A stretch of 64,000 bases of DNA, taken from assembly GCF_037911585.1 (NCBI RefSeq), contig NZ_JBAJNS010000001.1, forward strand, positions 5,236,001 through 5,300,000. Direction: 5' to 3'. The notes under the pieces are model-generated. The model was given only the letters and a program-made list of their open reading frames with translations, had not been told where the DNA came from and did not search any database. The stretch comes from Streptomyces sp. GSL17-111 (GTDB lineage: Bacteria; Actinomycetota; Actinomycetes; Streptomycetales; Streptomycetaceae). Of the stretch, positions 51,493 to 60,597 are shown in pieces. Each line of letters begins with the position of its first letter. The stretch's first letter is position 1. A program made the position numbers and the translations under genes.

Positions 51493-52008
51493 ATGAGCGT
51501 CGATCAGCCCCGCAGGATGGTCCTACTCCGACACGCCAAGGCAGACTGGCCCGAGGTACCCGATCACGAGCGGCCGCTGGCGGAACGCGGCCGCAAGGAC
51601 GCCCCGCTGGCCGGTGGCTGGCTGGCGTCGCAGGGCATCAGCCCCGAGCTGACCCTGTGCTCGACCGCCGCCCGCACCCGCGAGACGTGGAAGCTGCTCG
51701 TGCCGCAGCTGCCCAAGCGCCCCAGGACCGTCTACGAGGAGCGTCTGTACGACGCGTCGCCCGGCGAGATCATCGCCGTGGTCAACGAGGTGCCCGACGA
51801 CGTCCGCGAGCTCCTCGTCATCGGCCACAACCCCGGGATGCAGGGGCTGGCCGAGGTCCTGACCGGCTCCGCGGAGCCGGAGGCACGCGGCCGCATGGAG
51901 CGCGGCTTCCCGACCTCCGCGATGGCGGTCCTCACCGTGGAGGGTTCCTGGAAGTCGGTGGAGCCCGGCGCCGGCCGTCTCGTGGACTTCTGGGCCCCGC
52001 ACGCCTGA
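51493..52008 (+). CDS. sixA: SixA-like histidine phosphatase
   Basis: A 171-aa phosphohistidine phosphatase of the histidine-phosphatase superfamily. The catalytic LRHAKADWP is near residue 12, AERGRKDAP follows, and VIGHNPGMQ carries the second catalytic His. E. coli SixA removes phosphate from a histidine phosphotransfer domain; here the partner is unknown. The ATG at 51493 follows GGAAGG. It is convergent with the SerB gene with terminator hairpins between. Confidence 0.88.
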   Translation: MSVDQPRRMVLLRHAKADWPEVPDHERPLAERGRKDAPLAGGWLASQGISPELTLCSTAARTRETWKLLVPQLPKRPRTVYEERLYDASPGEIIAVVNEVPDDVRELLVIGHNPGMQGLAEVLTGSAEPEARGRMERGFPTSAMAVLTVEGSWKSVEPGAGRLVDFWAPHA

Positions 52009-52015
52009 CCGCGCC

Positions 52016-52051
52016 GGTCCGGCCCCGCACGCCTGAGACCGGGGCCGGACC
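52016..52051. terminator. terminator between sixA and serB
   Basis: A perfect 12-bp stem GGTCCGGCCCCG (52016-52027) with 52040-52051 and a 12-base loop lies between two convergent genes. Confidence 0.75.
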
Positions 52052-52053
52052 GT

Positions 52054-52073
52054 GGCCGGGCCCGAGCCCGGCC
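52054..52073. terminator. second hairpin between sixA and serB
   Basis: An 8-bp stem GGCCGGGC/GCCCGGCC with a CCGA loop lies just beyond the serB stop, facing the minus-strand transcript. Confidence 0.55.
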
Positions 52074-52077
52074 CGGG

Positions 52078-53319
52078 TCACCGGGCCGCGTCGGCCGCCT
52101 CCACCTCTTCCCGGGTGATACCCAGCAGGTACAGCACGGTGTCGAGGAACGGCACGTTGACGGCCGTGTGCGCGGCCTCCTGCACGACCGGCTTGGCGTT
52201 GAAGGCCACGCCCAGACCGGCGGCGTTCAGCATGTCCAGGTCGTTCGCGCCGTCACCGATGGCCACGGTCTGCGCCAGTGGGACGCCCGCCTCCTCGGCG
52301 AACCGGCGCAGCAGCCGCGCCTTGCCCGCACGGTCCACGATCTCCCCGGTCACCCGGCCGGTCAGTTTGCCGTCGACGATCTCCAGTGTGTTGGCCGAGG
52401 CGAAGTCCAGCCCCAGCCGTTCCCTGAGCTCGTCCGTCACCTGGGTGAAGCCGCCGGAGACCACGCCCACCTGGTAGCCGAGCAGCTTCAGCGTGCGCAC
52501 GAGCGTGTTCGCGCCGGGCGTGAGCCGCACCTGCCGCCGGACCTCGTCCACCACGGAGGCGTCCAGCCCGGCCAGCAGGGCGACGCGGGCGTGCAGCGAC
52601 TCCTCGAAGTCCAGCTCACCGCGCATGGCGGCCGCCGTCACCTCGGCCACCTTGTCCTCGCAGCCCGCGTGCCCGGCGAACAGCTCGATGACCTCGTCCT
52701 GGATCAGGGTGGAGTCGACGTCCATCACGACGAGCCGCTGGGCGCGCCGCTGCAACCCGGAGGCGACGACGGCGACGTCCACGCCGAGGGCCGCCGACTC
52801 GGTGGCCAGCGCCGTCCGCAGCGGTTCCGTCAGCGCGCCGGAGACCTCGAACTCCACAGCGGTCACCGGGTACTTGGCCAGTCGGAAGATGCGGTCGATG
52901 TTGCCGCCCGCGCCGGTGATGCAGGCGGCGATCGCCGCCGTCGACTCGGCGGTCAGCGGCTGGCCCAGCACCGTCACGTGCGAACGGCCCACACCACGCG
53001 GCCGGTTGTCCCCGTGCCCGGAGATGATCTCGGCCTGGAGCTTCAGCGACTCGGCCCAGCTGTGCACGGTGGCCCGCAGCGCCCCCTCGCTCGTCCCGGA
53101 GCCCGTGCCGTCCGGCGCCGTGACCAGGGCGCACAGCGTTATCCGGCCCCGGGTGACGACCTGCTCGATGTCCACCACCGCGAGGCCGTAGGCGGCCAGG
53201 GTGTCGAAGAGGCCCGCCGTGATGCCGGGACGGTCCTTGCCGAAGATCTTGACCAGCAGGGTGGGAGCGTCCTCGCCGGGCATGCCGGGCGGGAGCGGGG
53301 GAGTCTGCGTCGCGCTCAT
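52078..53319 (-). CDS. serB: phosphoserine phosphatase
   Basis: A 413-aa SerB, last step of L-serine synthesis (O-phosphoserine to serine). Two ACT-like domains fill residues about 20-95 and 105-180, with DRPGITAGLFDTL in the first. The HAD domain starts with the catalytic MDVDSTLIQDE near residue 215, then VVSGGFTQVT (motif II) and GDGANDLDML (motif III and metal site). Length and architecture match the actinobacterial form. Start is the ATG at 53319; the open frame to 53757 upstream is noise. Single-gene unit. Confidence 0.95.
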   Translation of the reverse strand: MSATQTPPLPPGMPGEDAPTLLVKIFGKDRPGITAGLFDTLAAYGLAVVDIEQVVTRGRITLCALVTAPDGTGSGTSEGALRATVHSWAESLKLQAEIISGHGDNRPRGVGRSHVTVLGQPLTAESTAAIAACITGAGGNIDRIFRLAKYPVTAVEFEVSGALTEPLRTALATESAALGVDVAVVASGLQRRAQRLVVMDVDSTLIQDEVIELFAGHAGCEDKVAEVTAAAMRGELDFEESLHARVALLAGLDASVVDEVRRQVRLTPGANTLVRTLKLLGYQVGVVSGGFTQVTDELRERLGLDFASANTLEIVDGKLTGRVTGEIVDRAGKARLLRRFAEEAGVPLAQTVAIGDGANDLDMLNAAGLGVAFNAKPVVQEAAHTAVNVPFLDTVLYLLGITREEVEAADAAR

Positions 53320-53569
53320 GGTGGTTCCACCGTATCGGCAGGTGCCGCCCCCTCGTACTCCTGTCCGTACCCCGGACGGGTGCCCGCGCCGGCGCTCGCG
53401 GATGTCCGCCTTGTGTGCTCGCGGCGGATTCCGCCGGGTCGGGGCACGGGTTCGCGTGGCCCGACTTCCTGTCCACGGGCCCGGCCTGGAATAGTTCCCC
53501 ACGATGTTCGCCATCCCTAGACCCTCCAGGCAGGGGGTAGCTCGGGGGAAGAAATCTGTGGGGCATGGA

Positions 53570-56086
53570 GTGCCGGAACTCGTACTGGAACTGAACGGCA
53601 GGACCTGGACGCTCGACCCGTCCCGGTCGTACGTACTGGGGCGTGACCCCCAGGGGGATCTCGTCCTGGACGACGCACGCGTCTCGTGGCGGCACGCCAC
53701 GCTGCGGTGGGGCGGCCGCTCCTGGGTGATCGACGATCCGGGGAGCACGAACGGCACCTACACGCAGGGGCAGCGCGTCCAGCAGCTGGAGATCGGCCCC
53801 GGCACGGTACTGCATCTGGGTAACGCCACCGACGGGCCGCGCCTGGTGTTCACCGCGCCCGCGACGGCTCCGCAGCAGGCGCAGCAGGCCGAGCAGCCGC
53901 ACGGCGGCTGGGCGCAGCAGCAGGCGGCGCCGCAGCAGGCCGCCTACGCATCGCAGCCGCAGGGCTGGCAGCCGGCGCCCCAGCACCATGCCCCCCAGCA
54001 CCACGCGCCGCAGCACGCGGTGCCCGCCCAGCAGGGGGCCTCCCTCCACGAGGTCCAGGGCGCCGGCCGGGGCGACCGCAGCCCGACGACGTTCCACCAG
54101 CTGTCACTCGGACGAGTGATGCGCATCGGTCGTGCGCTGGAGAACGAGCTGGTCGTCTCCGACCTCCAGGTCTCCCGGCTGCACGCCGAGTTCCTCGCCG
54201 GACCGGACGGCCTGTTCGAGATCCGCGACCTGGGCAGCCACAACGGCACCTACGTCAACGGTCAGCAGCTCCCGCGCAACGACCGCCGCCGCATCGGCCC
54301 CAACGACATCATCGGCGTCGGCCACTCCACCTTCCGGCTGGTCGGCGACCGGCTTGAGGAGTTCGTCGACACCGGTGAGGTCTCCTTCGCGGCCCGGCAC
54401 CTGACCGTGCAGGTCGACGGCGGCAAGACCATCCTCAACGACGTCTCCTTCGGCGTCCCCGAGAAGTCGGTCATCGCCGTCATCGGCCCCTCCGGTTCGG
54501 GCAAGTCGACGCTGCTCAAGGCCCTCACCGGTTACCGACCCGCCAACCAGGGCGAGGTCCTCTACGACAACCGCAACCTGTACACGCACTTCGCCGAGTT
54601 GCGGCACCGCATCGGCCTCGTACCGCAGGACGACATCCTGCACACGGCCCTGCGCGTCCGGACCGCCCTGCGGTACGCCGCCAAGCTCCGCTTCCCCGGC
54701 GACGTCGCCGAGGCCGAGCGCAACGCCCGCGTGGAGGAGGTGCTCGCCGAGCTGAAGCTGGACATCCACGCGGACAAGAAGATCACCTCCCTGTCCGGCG
54801 GACAGCGCAAGCGCGTCTCGGTCGCGCTGGAGCTCCTCACCAAGCCGTCGCTGATCTTCCTCGACGAGCCGACCTCCGGCCTCGATCCGGGCATGGACCG
54901 CGACGTCATGCAGCTCCTGCGCGGCCTCGCCGACGACGGCCGCACCGTCCTCGTCGTCACCCACTCGGTCGCCGAGCTGGCCCTGTGCGACAAGCTGCTC
55001 GTCATGGCACCGGGCGGCGGGGTGGCCTACTTCGGACCGCCGGAGGAGGCGCTGAACTTCTTCGGCTACGACTCCTGGGCCGACGTCTTCTCCGCCTTCG
55101 AGAACTACCGTGACTACGACTGGATGGGCCGCTGGCGCGGTTCGCAGCACTACCAGCTCTACGCCGCCGACATCGACTCCGTCGCCCCGCAGCCCGTCCA
55201 GGTCGACTGGCACCAGGCCCAGGCCGGGCTGCAGAAACCGCAGAGCTGGGGCTCGCAGCTGTGGACGCTCATGCGCCGCTACGCGTCGGTCATCGCCTCC
55301 GACCGCGGCTTCATGGCCCTCATGCTCATCCTGCCCGCCGTGCTCGGCGTCGTCAGCGTCGTGATCCCGTCCGACTTCGGGCTCGGCTACGGCCCGGCGG
55401 AGAAGGGCAGGACCAACCGCGACGCGAGCACCATCATGCTCATCCTCGTGGTCGGCATGTGCTTCTCGGCGGCGGCCAACTCCGTCCGTGAACTGATCAA
55501 GGAACGGGTCATCTACGAACGGGAACGCGCCACCGGCCTGTCCCGTTCCGCGTACCTGATGTCCAAGGTCATCGTGCTCGGGGTGATCACGGCCGTCCAG
55601 GGCGTCATCATCTGTGTGATCGGCTTCCTGCCCCGGGAGATGCCCGACGAGGGCGTGCTCTTCTCCGGCTCCCCGGGCCTCGAGATGACGCTCGTGGTCA
55701 TCTCCCTCGGCCTCGCCTCGATGATGGTCGGCCTGATCATCTCCTCGCTGGTCAAGACCGCCGAGAAGACCATGCCGCTGCTGGTCATGTTCGCCATCGT
55801 CCAGGTCGTCTTCACCGGCGTCCTGTTCCAGATCTACGGCAAGGCGGGCATCGAGCAGCTCGCCTGGCTGATGCCCTCGCGCTGGGCGGTCGCCGGCATG
55901 GGCAACACCGCCGACCTGAACGTGCTGCTGCCCTGGGACCCGGAGGCGGGCGGCGACCCGCTGTGGGAGCCGGAGCTGAGCGCGTGGCTGCTCAACATGG
56001 TAGTCCTCCTCGGCATGGCGGTCCTGTGCGGCTTCGTCGTCTCCCGCCTCCTGCGCCGCCACGAGCCCGAGGTCATGCGCGAGTGA
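53570..56086 (+). CDS. FHA-FHA-ABC transporter fusion (ABC-2 type)
   Basis: An 838-aa protein joining two FHA domains, an ABC ATPase and an ABC-2 membrane domain. FHA1 is near residues 10-85 (VLGRDPQGDLV, WRHATL, STNGTY) and FHA2 near 165-250 (RIGRALENELVV, SRLHAEF, SHNGTYVNG), split by a Gln/Pro/Ala linker. The ATPase shows GPSGSGKST, LSGGQRKRVS and LIFLDEPTSGLD, then about six transmembrane helices, as in ABCG-like half-transporters. FHA domains bind phosphothreonine, so Ser/Thr kinases may control export. Start is GTG 53570 (PELVLELNGR, with GGGG before it); the ATG at 53504 adds 22 poor residues. Confidence 0.9.
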   Translation: MPELVLELNGRTWTLDPSRSYVLGRDPQGDLVLDDARVSWRHATLRWGGRSWVIDDPGSTNGTYTQGQRVQQLEIGPGTVLHLGNATDGPRLVFTAPATAPQQAQQAEQPHGGWAQQQAAPQQAAYASQPQGWQPAPQHHAPQHHAPQHAVPAQQGASLHEVQGAGRGDRSPTTFHQLSLGRVMRIGRALENELVVSDLQVSRLHAEFLAGPDGLFEIRDLGSHNGTYVNGQQLPRNDRRRIGPNDIIGVGHSTFRLVGDRLEEFVDTGEVSFAARHLTVQVDGGKTILNDVSFGVPEKSVIAVIGPSGSGKSTLLKALTGYRPANQGEVLYDNRNLYTHFAELRHRIGLVPQDDILHTALRVRTALRYAAKLRFPGDVAEAERNARVEEVLAELKLDIHADKKITSLSGGQRKRVSVALELLTKPSLIFLDEPTSGLDPGMDRDVMQLLRGLADDGRTVLVVTHSVAELALCDKLLVMAPGGGVAYFGPPEEALNFFGYDSWADVFSAFENYRDYDWMGRWRGSQHYQLYAADIDSVAPQPVQVDWHQAQAGLQKPQSWGSQLWTLMRRYASVIASDRGFMALMLILPAVLGVVSVVIPSDFGLGYGPAEKGRTNRDASTIMLILVVGMCFSAAANSVRELIKERVIYERERATGLSRSAYLMSKVIVLGVITAVQGVIICVIGFLPREMPDEGVLFSGSPGLEMTLVVISLGLASMMVGLIISSLVKTAEKTMPLLVMFAIVQVVFTGVLFQIYGKAGIEQLAWLMPSRWAVAGMGNTADLNVLLPWDPEAGGDPLWEPELSAWLLNMVVLLGMAVLCGFVVSRLLRRHEPEVMRE

Positions 56087-56170
56087 ACGCCTCCTCCCGC
56101 CGGGCGTCCCGACCGGGGCCGCCCGGCGGGAGTCCGGCGCCCGCGCGACGGATACGAGTACGGTGATCAC

Positions 56171-57313
56171 ATGGTGATCAGAAGCGGGCTGGCCGCCGTC
56201 AGCGCGGCCCTCCTCGCCATGAACCGCCAGGTCGAGGTCCGCGAGGTCCTCCAGACGATCGTGCACTCCGCCCGCGACCTGCTCGACGCCGAGTACGCCG
56301 CCCTCGGCGTCCCCGACGACCGCGGCGGCTTCGCCCAGTTCGTCGTCGCCGGCGTCAGCGACGAGCAGTGGAAGGCCATCGGCCCCCTGCCGCGGCGGCA
56401 CGGCATCCTCGCCGCCATGCTCGACGACGCCGCCCCGCAGCGCCTCGCCGACGTCCGCCGGGACCCGCGCTTCGAGGGCTGGCCGGCCGCCCACCCCGAG
56501 CTGTCCGACTTCCTCGGCATGCCGGTGGCCGACGGCGACGAGGTCCTCGGCGCCCTCTTCCTCGCCAACAAGCGCCCCTCCGGCCCGCACGACGAGCGCT
56601 CCTTCACCGAGGAGGACGAGCACCTGCTGCGCCTGCTGGCCGAGCACGCCGCCATCGCCCTCACCAACGCCCGCCTCTACGAGCGCGCCCGCGAGCTGAC
56701 CGTCGCGGGGGAGCGGGCCCGTCTGGCCCACGAGCTGCACGACGCCGTCGCGCAGAAGCTCTTCTCGCTGCGCCTCACCGCCCAGGCGGCGACCGCGCTC
56801 GTCGACCGCGATCCGGGACGCGCCAAGGCGGAGCTGCACGAGATCACCCGGCTCGCCGCCGACGCCGCCGACGAACTGCGGGCGGCCGTGGTGGAGCTGC
56901 GCCCCGCCGCGCTGGAGGAGGACGGGCTCGTCGCCACCCTGCGCACCCAGGTCCGGGTCCTCGACCGGGCCCACACGGCCGCCGTCGGCTTCACCGTGCA
57001 CGGCGTCCGCGCGCTGCCCGCCGCGCAGGAGGAAGCCGTCCTGCGGGTCGCCCAGGAGGCCCTGCACAACGCCCTGCGCCACTCCGGGGCCGCGGGCGTC
57101 ACCGTCACGCTGGAACGGCGCGGCGCGGGCGGCGCCGTGCTGTGCGTCGCCGACGACGGCCGGGGCTTCGACCCCGGCGCGGTGCGCCGCGCGGGCCGCC
57201 ACCTCGGCCTGGTCTCCATGCGCGACCGCGCCGCCTCCGTCGGCGGCCGGCTCACCGTGCGCTCCGAGCCCGGGAAGGGCACCCGCGTCGAGATGGAGGT
57301 GCCCGGTGGCTGA
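56171..57313 (+). CDS. GAF-domain histidine kinase
   Basis: A 380-aa soluble NarL-type kinase. A GAF sensor fills residues about 25-165 (DLLDAEYAALGVPDD, FLGMPVADGDEVLGALF). The HisKA_3 helix carries the phospho-acceptor in RLAHELHDAVAQKL near residue 190, and the ATPase has LHNALRHSGA (N-box), DDGRGFDP (G1) and GLVSMRDRA (G2). No transmembrane segment. The GAF may sense redox or a small ligand, unknown. Its stop overlaps the response-regulator start by 8 bases, so they form a two-component pair. Confidence 0.92.
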   Translation: MVIRSGLAAVSAALLAMNRQVEVREVLQTIVHSARDLLDAEYAALGVPDDRGGFAQFVVAGVSDEQWKAIGPLPRRHGILAAMLDDAAPQRLADVRRDPRFEGWPAAHPELSDFLGMPVADGDEVLGALFLANKRPSGPHDERSFTEEDEHLLRLLAEHAAIALTNARLYERARELTVAGERARLAHELHDAVAQKLFSLRLTAQAATALVDRDPGRAKAELHEITRLAADAADELRAAVVELRPAALEEDGLVATLRTQVRVLDRAHTAAVGFTVHGVRALPAAQEEAVLRVAQEALHNALRHSGAAGVTVTLERRGAGGAVLCVADDGRGFDPGAVRRAGRHLGLVSMRDRAASVGGRLTVRSEPGKGTRVEMEVPGG

Positions 57314-57947
57314 GCGCATCCGCGTCCTGCTCGTGGACGACCACCAGGTGGTGCGCCGGGGGCTGCGCACCTTCCTGGAGGTGCAGGACGACATCGAGGT
57401 CGTCGGGGAGGCGGCCGACGGCGCGGCGGGCGTGGAGGAGGCCCGGCGGCTGGCCCCCGACGTCATCCTCCTGGACGTCAAGATGCCCGGCAGCGACGGC
57501 ATCGAGGCGCTGCGCGGGCTGCGCGAGGTGCGCAGCGCCGCCCGCGTCCTGGTCGTCACCAGCTTCACCGAGCAGCGCACCGCCGTCCCGGCCCTGCGCG
57601 CGGGCGCGTCCGGGTACCTGTACAAGGACATCGACCCCGACGCGCTGGCCGGCGCGATCCGTTCGGTGCACGCCGGTCACGTGATCCTCGAACCGGAGGT
57701 GGCGGCGGCGCTGCTCACCGAGGAGGGCACGCCGCCGGCCCCGGGGCGCTCCTCGGGGCTGACCGACCGGGAACGCGAGGTGCTCGGCCTCATCGCGGAC
57801 GGCCGCTCCAACCGCGAGATCGCCCGCGCACTCGTGCTGTCGGAGAAGACCGTCAAGACGCACGTCTCGAACATCCTCATGAAGCTCGACCTGGCCGACC
57901 GGACCCAGGCCGCCCTGTGGGCCGTCCGGCACGGCGTCACGGAGTGA
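57306..57947 (+). CDS. NarL/FixJ-type response regulator
   Basis: A 213-aa response regulator with a receiver domain (acidic pocket LVDDHQ, phospho-aspartate 57 in LLDVKMPG, then VVTSF and YLYKDID) and a LuxR-type HTH (GLTDREREVLGLIADGRSNREIA then KTVKTHVSNILMKL). It should be phosphorylated by the GAF kinase encoded just upstream, with which it overlaps by 8 bases. Targets are unknown; chaplin genes lie next but a link is not shown. Confidence 0.94.
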   Translation: MAERIRVLLVDDHQVVRRGLRTFLEVQDDIEVVGEAADGAAGVEEARRLAPDVILLDVKMPGSDGIEALRGLREVRSAARVLVVTSFTEQRTAVPALRAGASGYLYKDIDPDALAGAIRSVHAGHVILEPEVAAALLTEEGTPPAPGRSSGLTDREREVLGLIADGRSNREIARALVLSEKTVKTHVSNILMKLDLADRTQAALWAVRHGVTE

Positions 57948-58091
57948 GGACGACGGAGACGCCGGGAAGCGGCCCGTGGTTCTCTTCCTACGAATGATTC
58001 ATACCGTCGTGTGATGAACGCCCGCAGGCCGCAACCCGAGCGGTCCGCACCCGTTCTCCAGGGCGTGCCGCGACGACCGGTCGCGGCCCCC

Positions 58092-58098
58092 AAGGAGG
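58092..58098 (+). promoter_or_regulatory. ribosome binding site that fixes the first chaplin start
   Basis: AAGGAGG lies 8 bases before the GTG at 58107, whereas an upstream ATG at 58014 has no such site and would add residues that spoil the signal peptide. Confidence 0.8.
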
Positions 58099-58106
58099 CT
58101 CGGAAA

Positions 58107-58355
58107 GTGAAGAAGTTCAACAGGATCACGGCCGTCACCATGCTGGCCGGCGGCCTCGTCGCCGCCGGTGCCGGAGCGGCCTCCGCCACGTCGGGCGGTG
58201 CCTCGGCCGAGGGCGCGGCCGTCCAGTCCCCCGGCGTCGGCTCCGGCAACGTGGTGCAGGTCCCGGTGCACGTTCCGGTGAACCTCTGCGGCAACACGGT
58301 CAACGTCGTCGGCCTGCTCAACCCGACGTTCGGCACCTTCTGCCTCAACGCCTGA
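58107..58355 (+). CDS. short chaplin
   Basis: An 82-aa short chaplin, a hydrophobic cell-surface protein that assembles into amyloid on aerial hyphae. The signal peptide is residues 1-27 (KKFNRITAVTMLAGGLVAAGAGAAS region), then SPGVGSGNVVQVPVHVPVNLCGNTVNVVGLLNP with the paired cysteines in LCGN and TFCLNA. Start is the GTG at 58107. A second chaplin follows. Confidence 0.93.
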   Translation: MKKFNRITAVTMLAGGLVAAGAGAASATSGGASAEGAAVQSPGVGSGNVVQVPVHVPVNLCGNTVNVVGLLNPTFGTFCLNA

Positions 58356-58382
58356 CCCCCGCGGCCCCGGGGGCCGCCCTTC

Positions 58383-58411
58383 CGGCCCCCGGGCACCGTG
58401 CCCGGGGGCCG
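58383..58411 (+). terminator. terminator after first chaplin
   Basis: A 13-bp perfect stem (CGGCCCCCGGGCA with its complement) and a 3-base loop, 28 bases after the chaplin stop. Confidence 0.75.
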
Positions 58412-58563
58412 AGGCGTGCCCGGCCGTTGCTCCGAACGGGGGGCGGCGCCCCGGCGCCCGTGTCGCCCATCGCCCGCCGACGTTGCTCAGCGTGCGGCTC
58501 CGCCGCGTATCCGTGCCGAGGCGCAAGGCCAGGCACCCTGTCGACGATTTCAGGAGAACTTCC

Positions 58564-58803
58564 ATGAACGCAGCCAAGAAGGTCGCCGTCACCATCGCAG
58601 CCGCGGGCGCCGCCGTGGGCGGTGCGGCCGGTACCGCGTTCGCCGACGCCGAGGGCCAGGCCGTGGCCGCCAACTCCCCGGGCGTGGCCTCCGGCAACGT
58701 CGTCACCGTCCCGGTGCACATCCCGGTGAACCTGTGCGGGAACACCGTCGACGTCATCGCCGCGCTGAACCCCACCTTCGGGAACACCTGCGTCAACGAC
58801 TGA
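58564..58803 (+). CDS. short chaplin
   Basis: A 79-aa short chaplin with signal peptide (residues 1-28, ending TAFADAEG) and the domain NSPGVASGNVVTVPVHIPVNLCGNTVDV. Both cysteines (LCGN, NTCVND) are present. AGGAGAACTTCC precedes the ATG. It is a close paralog of the first chaplin in the same direction, 209 bases later. Confidence 0.94.
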   Translation: MNAAKKVAVTIAAAGAAVGGAAGTAFADAEGQAVAANSPGVASGNVVTVPVHIPVNLCGNTVDVIAALNPTFGNTCVND

Positions 58804-58818
58804 CGGGGGCACCCCGCC

Positions 58819-58843
58819 GGCGGCGCGGCTCAGCCGCGCCGCC
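58819..58843. terminator. bidirectional hairpin sharing a stop codon
   Basis: Stem GGCGGCGCGGC/GCCGCGCCGCC with a 3-base loop that is exactly the stop codon (TCA on the plus strand) of the downstream minus-strand gene at 58830. Confidence 0.65.
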
Positions 58844-59618
58844 GCTCCAGCTCCTCCGCGTACGCGTTGTACGCCGCGACCTGCGCCCGCCGCGCCATCC
58901 GCTCCACCGGACGCAGCACGTCCGCCCGCATCGCGAGTTGCCCCGCGCTCACCGCCGCACCCGGCTCGACCGCCTCCGCGATGTTCACCAGCGCCGCCAC
59001 CCGCTGCGCCAGCTCCAGCACCCGGACCGCCCGGCCCGGATACCCGGGCGCCAGCAGCCGCCGCCCGGCCTCGGCCCGCGCCTGGTACGCCGCCAGCGCC
59101 GCCTGCGCCACCGGCCCCGAACCCGCGACGTCCAGCCGCGTCAGCGCCTCCGTCGCCTCCCGCAGTGCCTGCTGGAGCTCCCGCTCGGCCTCCCCGAGCG
59201 AGGGCACGTCCGCGGGCGGGGCCTCCCGCACCGGCAGACAGCGCCACACCACCTCCACGTGCACGTCCCCGGCCGGACCCGCCTCCGCGACGTCCGGCAC
59301 CAGCCCGAGCGCCGCTCCGGAGGCCAGCACCGCCTCCCCGGCCTCCAGCGCGGCGGCGTTGAACTCCGGCGGACCGCTCAACCCGAGCGGATGCCCCGGC
59401 GCCGGGAGCGCCACCCGCAGGGCCACCGCCCCGAGCGCGCGCAGTCGGCCGAGCGCCAGCGTCCAGCCCACCGGACCCGCTTCCCCCGGCAGCCCGCTCA
59501 CCCGGTGGACGGCGTCCTCCGCCACGACGCGGACCGCCGCCTCGTCCGGCGACGCCTCCCCGGCCAGCAGCGCGTTCCCCCAGGCGGCCAGCCGCCCCGA
59601 ACGTGGTTCTTCCAGCAT
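58830..59618 (-). CDS. conserved hypothetical protein, 262 aa
   Basis: An Ala/Leu-rich 262-aa protein without signal peptide or clear domain. It has long helical stretches (AERELQQALREATEAL and AQAALAAYQARAEAGRRLL). Likely a conserved Streptomyces protein; I do not recognise its function. It converges on the second chaplin through a shared hairpin. Confidence 0.7.
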   Translation of the reverse strand: MLEEPRSGRLAAWGNALLAGEASPDEAAVRVVAEDAVHRVSGLPGEAGPVGWTLALGRLRALGAVALRVALPAPGHPLGLSGPPEFNAAALEAGEAVLASGAALGLVPDVAEAGPAGDVHVEVVWRCLPVREAPPADVPSLGEAERELQQALREATEALTRLDVAGSGPVAQAALAAYQARAEAGRRLLAPGYPGRAVRVLELAQRVAALVNIAEAVEPGAAVSAGQLAMRADVLRPVERMARRAQVAAYNAYAEELERRRG

Positions 59619-59745
59619 CCCTTCAGACTAGAACCCGGCCCCGACAAGCCTGACCGCCGTCGCGGGCGACACGTGGCGTAGGTTTTCCCTGGGGACTGTG
59701 CCCACCGGCACGGGCGAAGCGACTGCAATGGGAGAAACCGCGCTC

Positions 59746-60537
59746 ATGAGCGATGTACTGGAGCTGGTGGACGTATCCGTGGTCCGCGACGGTCGGGCTC
59801 TGGTGGACGACGTCTCCTGGTCGGTCAAGGAGGGCGAGCGGTGGATCATCCTCGGCCCCAACGGCGCCGGGAAGACGACACTGCTGAACCTGGCCTCCAG
59901 TTACCTCTTCCCCTCCGCCGGGCAGGCCACCATCCTCGGTGAGCGGCTCGGCTCCGTCGACGTCTTCGAGCTGCGCCCCCGCATCGGTGTCTCCAGCAGC
60001 GGCCTCGCCGACAAGCTGCCCCCCGGCCAGACCGTCCTCCAGACCGTCCTCACCGCCGCCTACGGCATGACCGCCGGCTGGCACGAGGACTACGACGCCG
60101 TCGACGAGGAGCGCGCCCGCGCCTTCCTGGACCGGCTCGGTATGAACGACTTCGTGGACCGCTCCTTCGGCACCCTCTCCGAGGGGGAGCGCAAGCGGAC
60201 CCAGATCGCCCGGTCGATGATGGCCGACCCCGAGCTGCTGCTTCTGGACGAGCCCGCCGCCGGACTGGACCTCGGGGGCCGCGAGGACCTCGTCCGTCGG
60301 CTCGGACGCCTCGCCCGGGACCCCTTCGCCCCCTCGATGATCATGGTCACCCACCACGTGGAGGAGATTCCGCCGGGCTTCACCCACGTACTGATGATCC
60401 GTCAGGGCAGGGTGCTGACCGCCGGTCCGCTGGAGACGGAGATGAACTCCTCCAACCTCTCCCGCTGCTTCGGCCTCCCGCTCGTGGTCGAGCGGATCGG
60501 CGACCGCTGGACCGCCAACGGCCTTCCGCTGTCCTGA
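59746..60537 (+). CDS. ABC transporter ATPase subunit
   Basis: A 263-aa ABC ATPase: GPNGAGKTTLLNL (Walker A), LSEGERKRTQIARS (signature), LLLDEPAAGLD (Walker B) and VTHHVEEIPPGF (switch His). No permease is encoded beside it, and the ModF/YhaQ-like signature fits cytosolic or orphan ABC ATPases. The ATG at 59746 gives the family's usual N-terminus (SDVLELVDVSVVRDGR); an ATG at 59728 is also in frame. Confidence 0.88.
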   Translation: MSDVLELVDVSVVRDGRALVDDVSWSVKEGERWIILGPNGAGKTTLLNLASSYLFPSAGQATILGERLGSVDVFELRPRIGVSSSGLADKLPPGQTVLQTVLTAAYGMTAGWHEDYDAVDEERARAFLDRLGMNDFVDRSFGTLSEGERKRTQIARSMMADPELLLLDEPAAGLDLGGREDLVRRLGRLARDPFAPSMIMVTHHVEEIPPGFTHVLMIRQGRVLTAGPLETEMNSSNLSRCFGLPLVVERIGDRWTANGLPLS

Positions 60538-60584
60538 GGTTGGACCGGTCCGCCGGGCCCCTGTCCCGCGCGGTCCCGGGCACC

Positions 60585-60590
60585 TATGAT
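60585..60590 (+). promoter_or_regulatory. candidate -10 box for a leaderless nfeD-like transcript
   Basis: TATGAT ends 7 bases before the GTG at 60598, where transcription from such a box would start. No ribosome site precedes the GTG. No -35 is evident at the right spacing. Confidence 0.4.
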
Positions 60591-60597
60591 GACCTGT

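Noticed and set aside
53320..53757. Longer SerB with 146 extra residues
   Set aside because: The upstream peptide is Arg/Ser/Pro-rich without ACT features and crosses the FHA promoter region.
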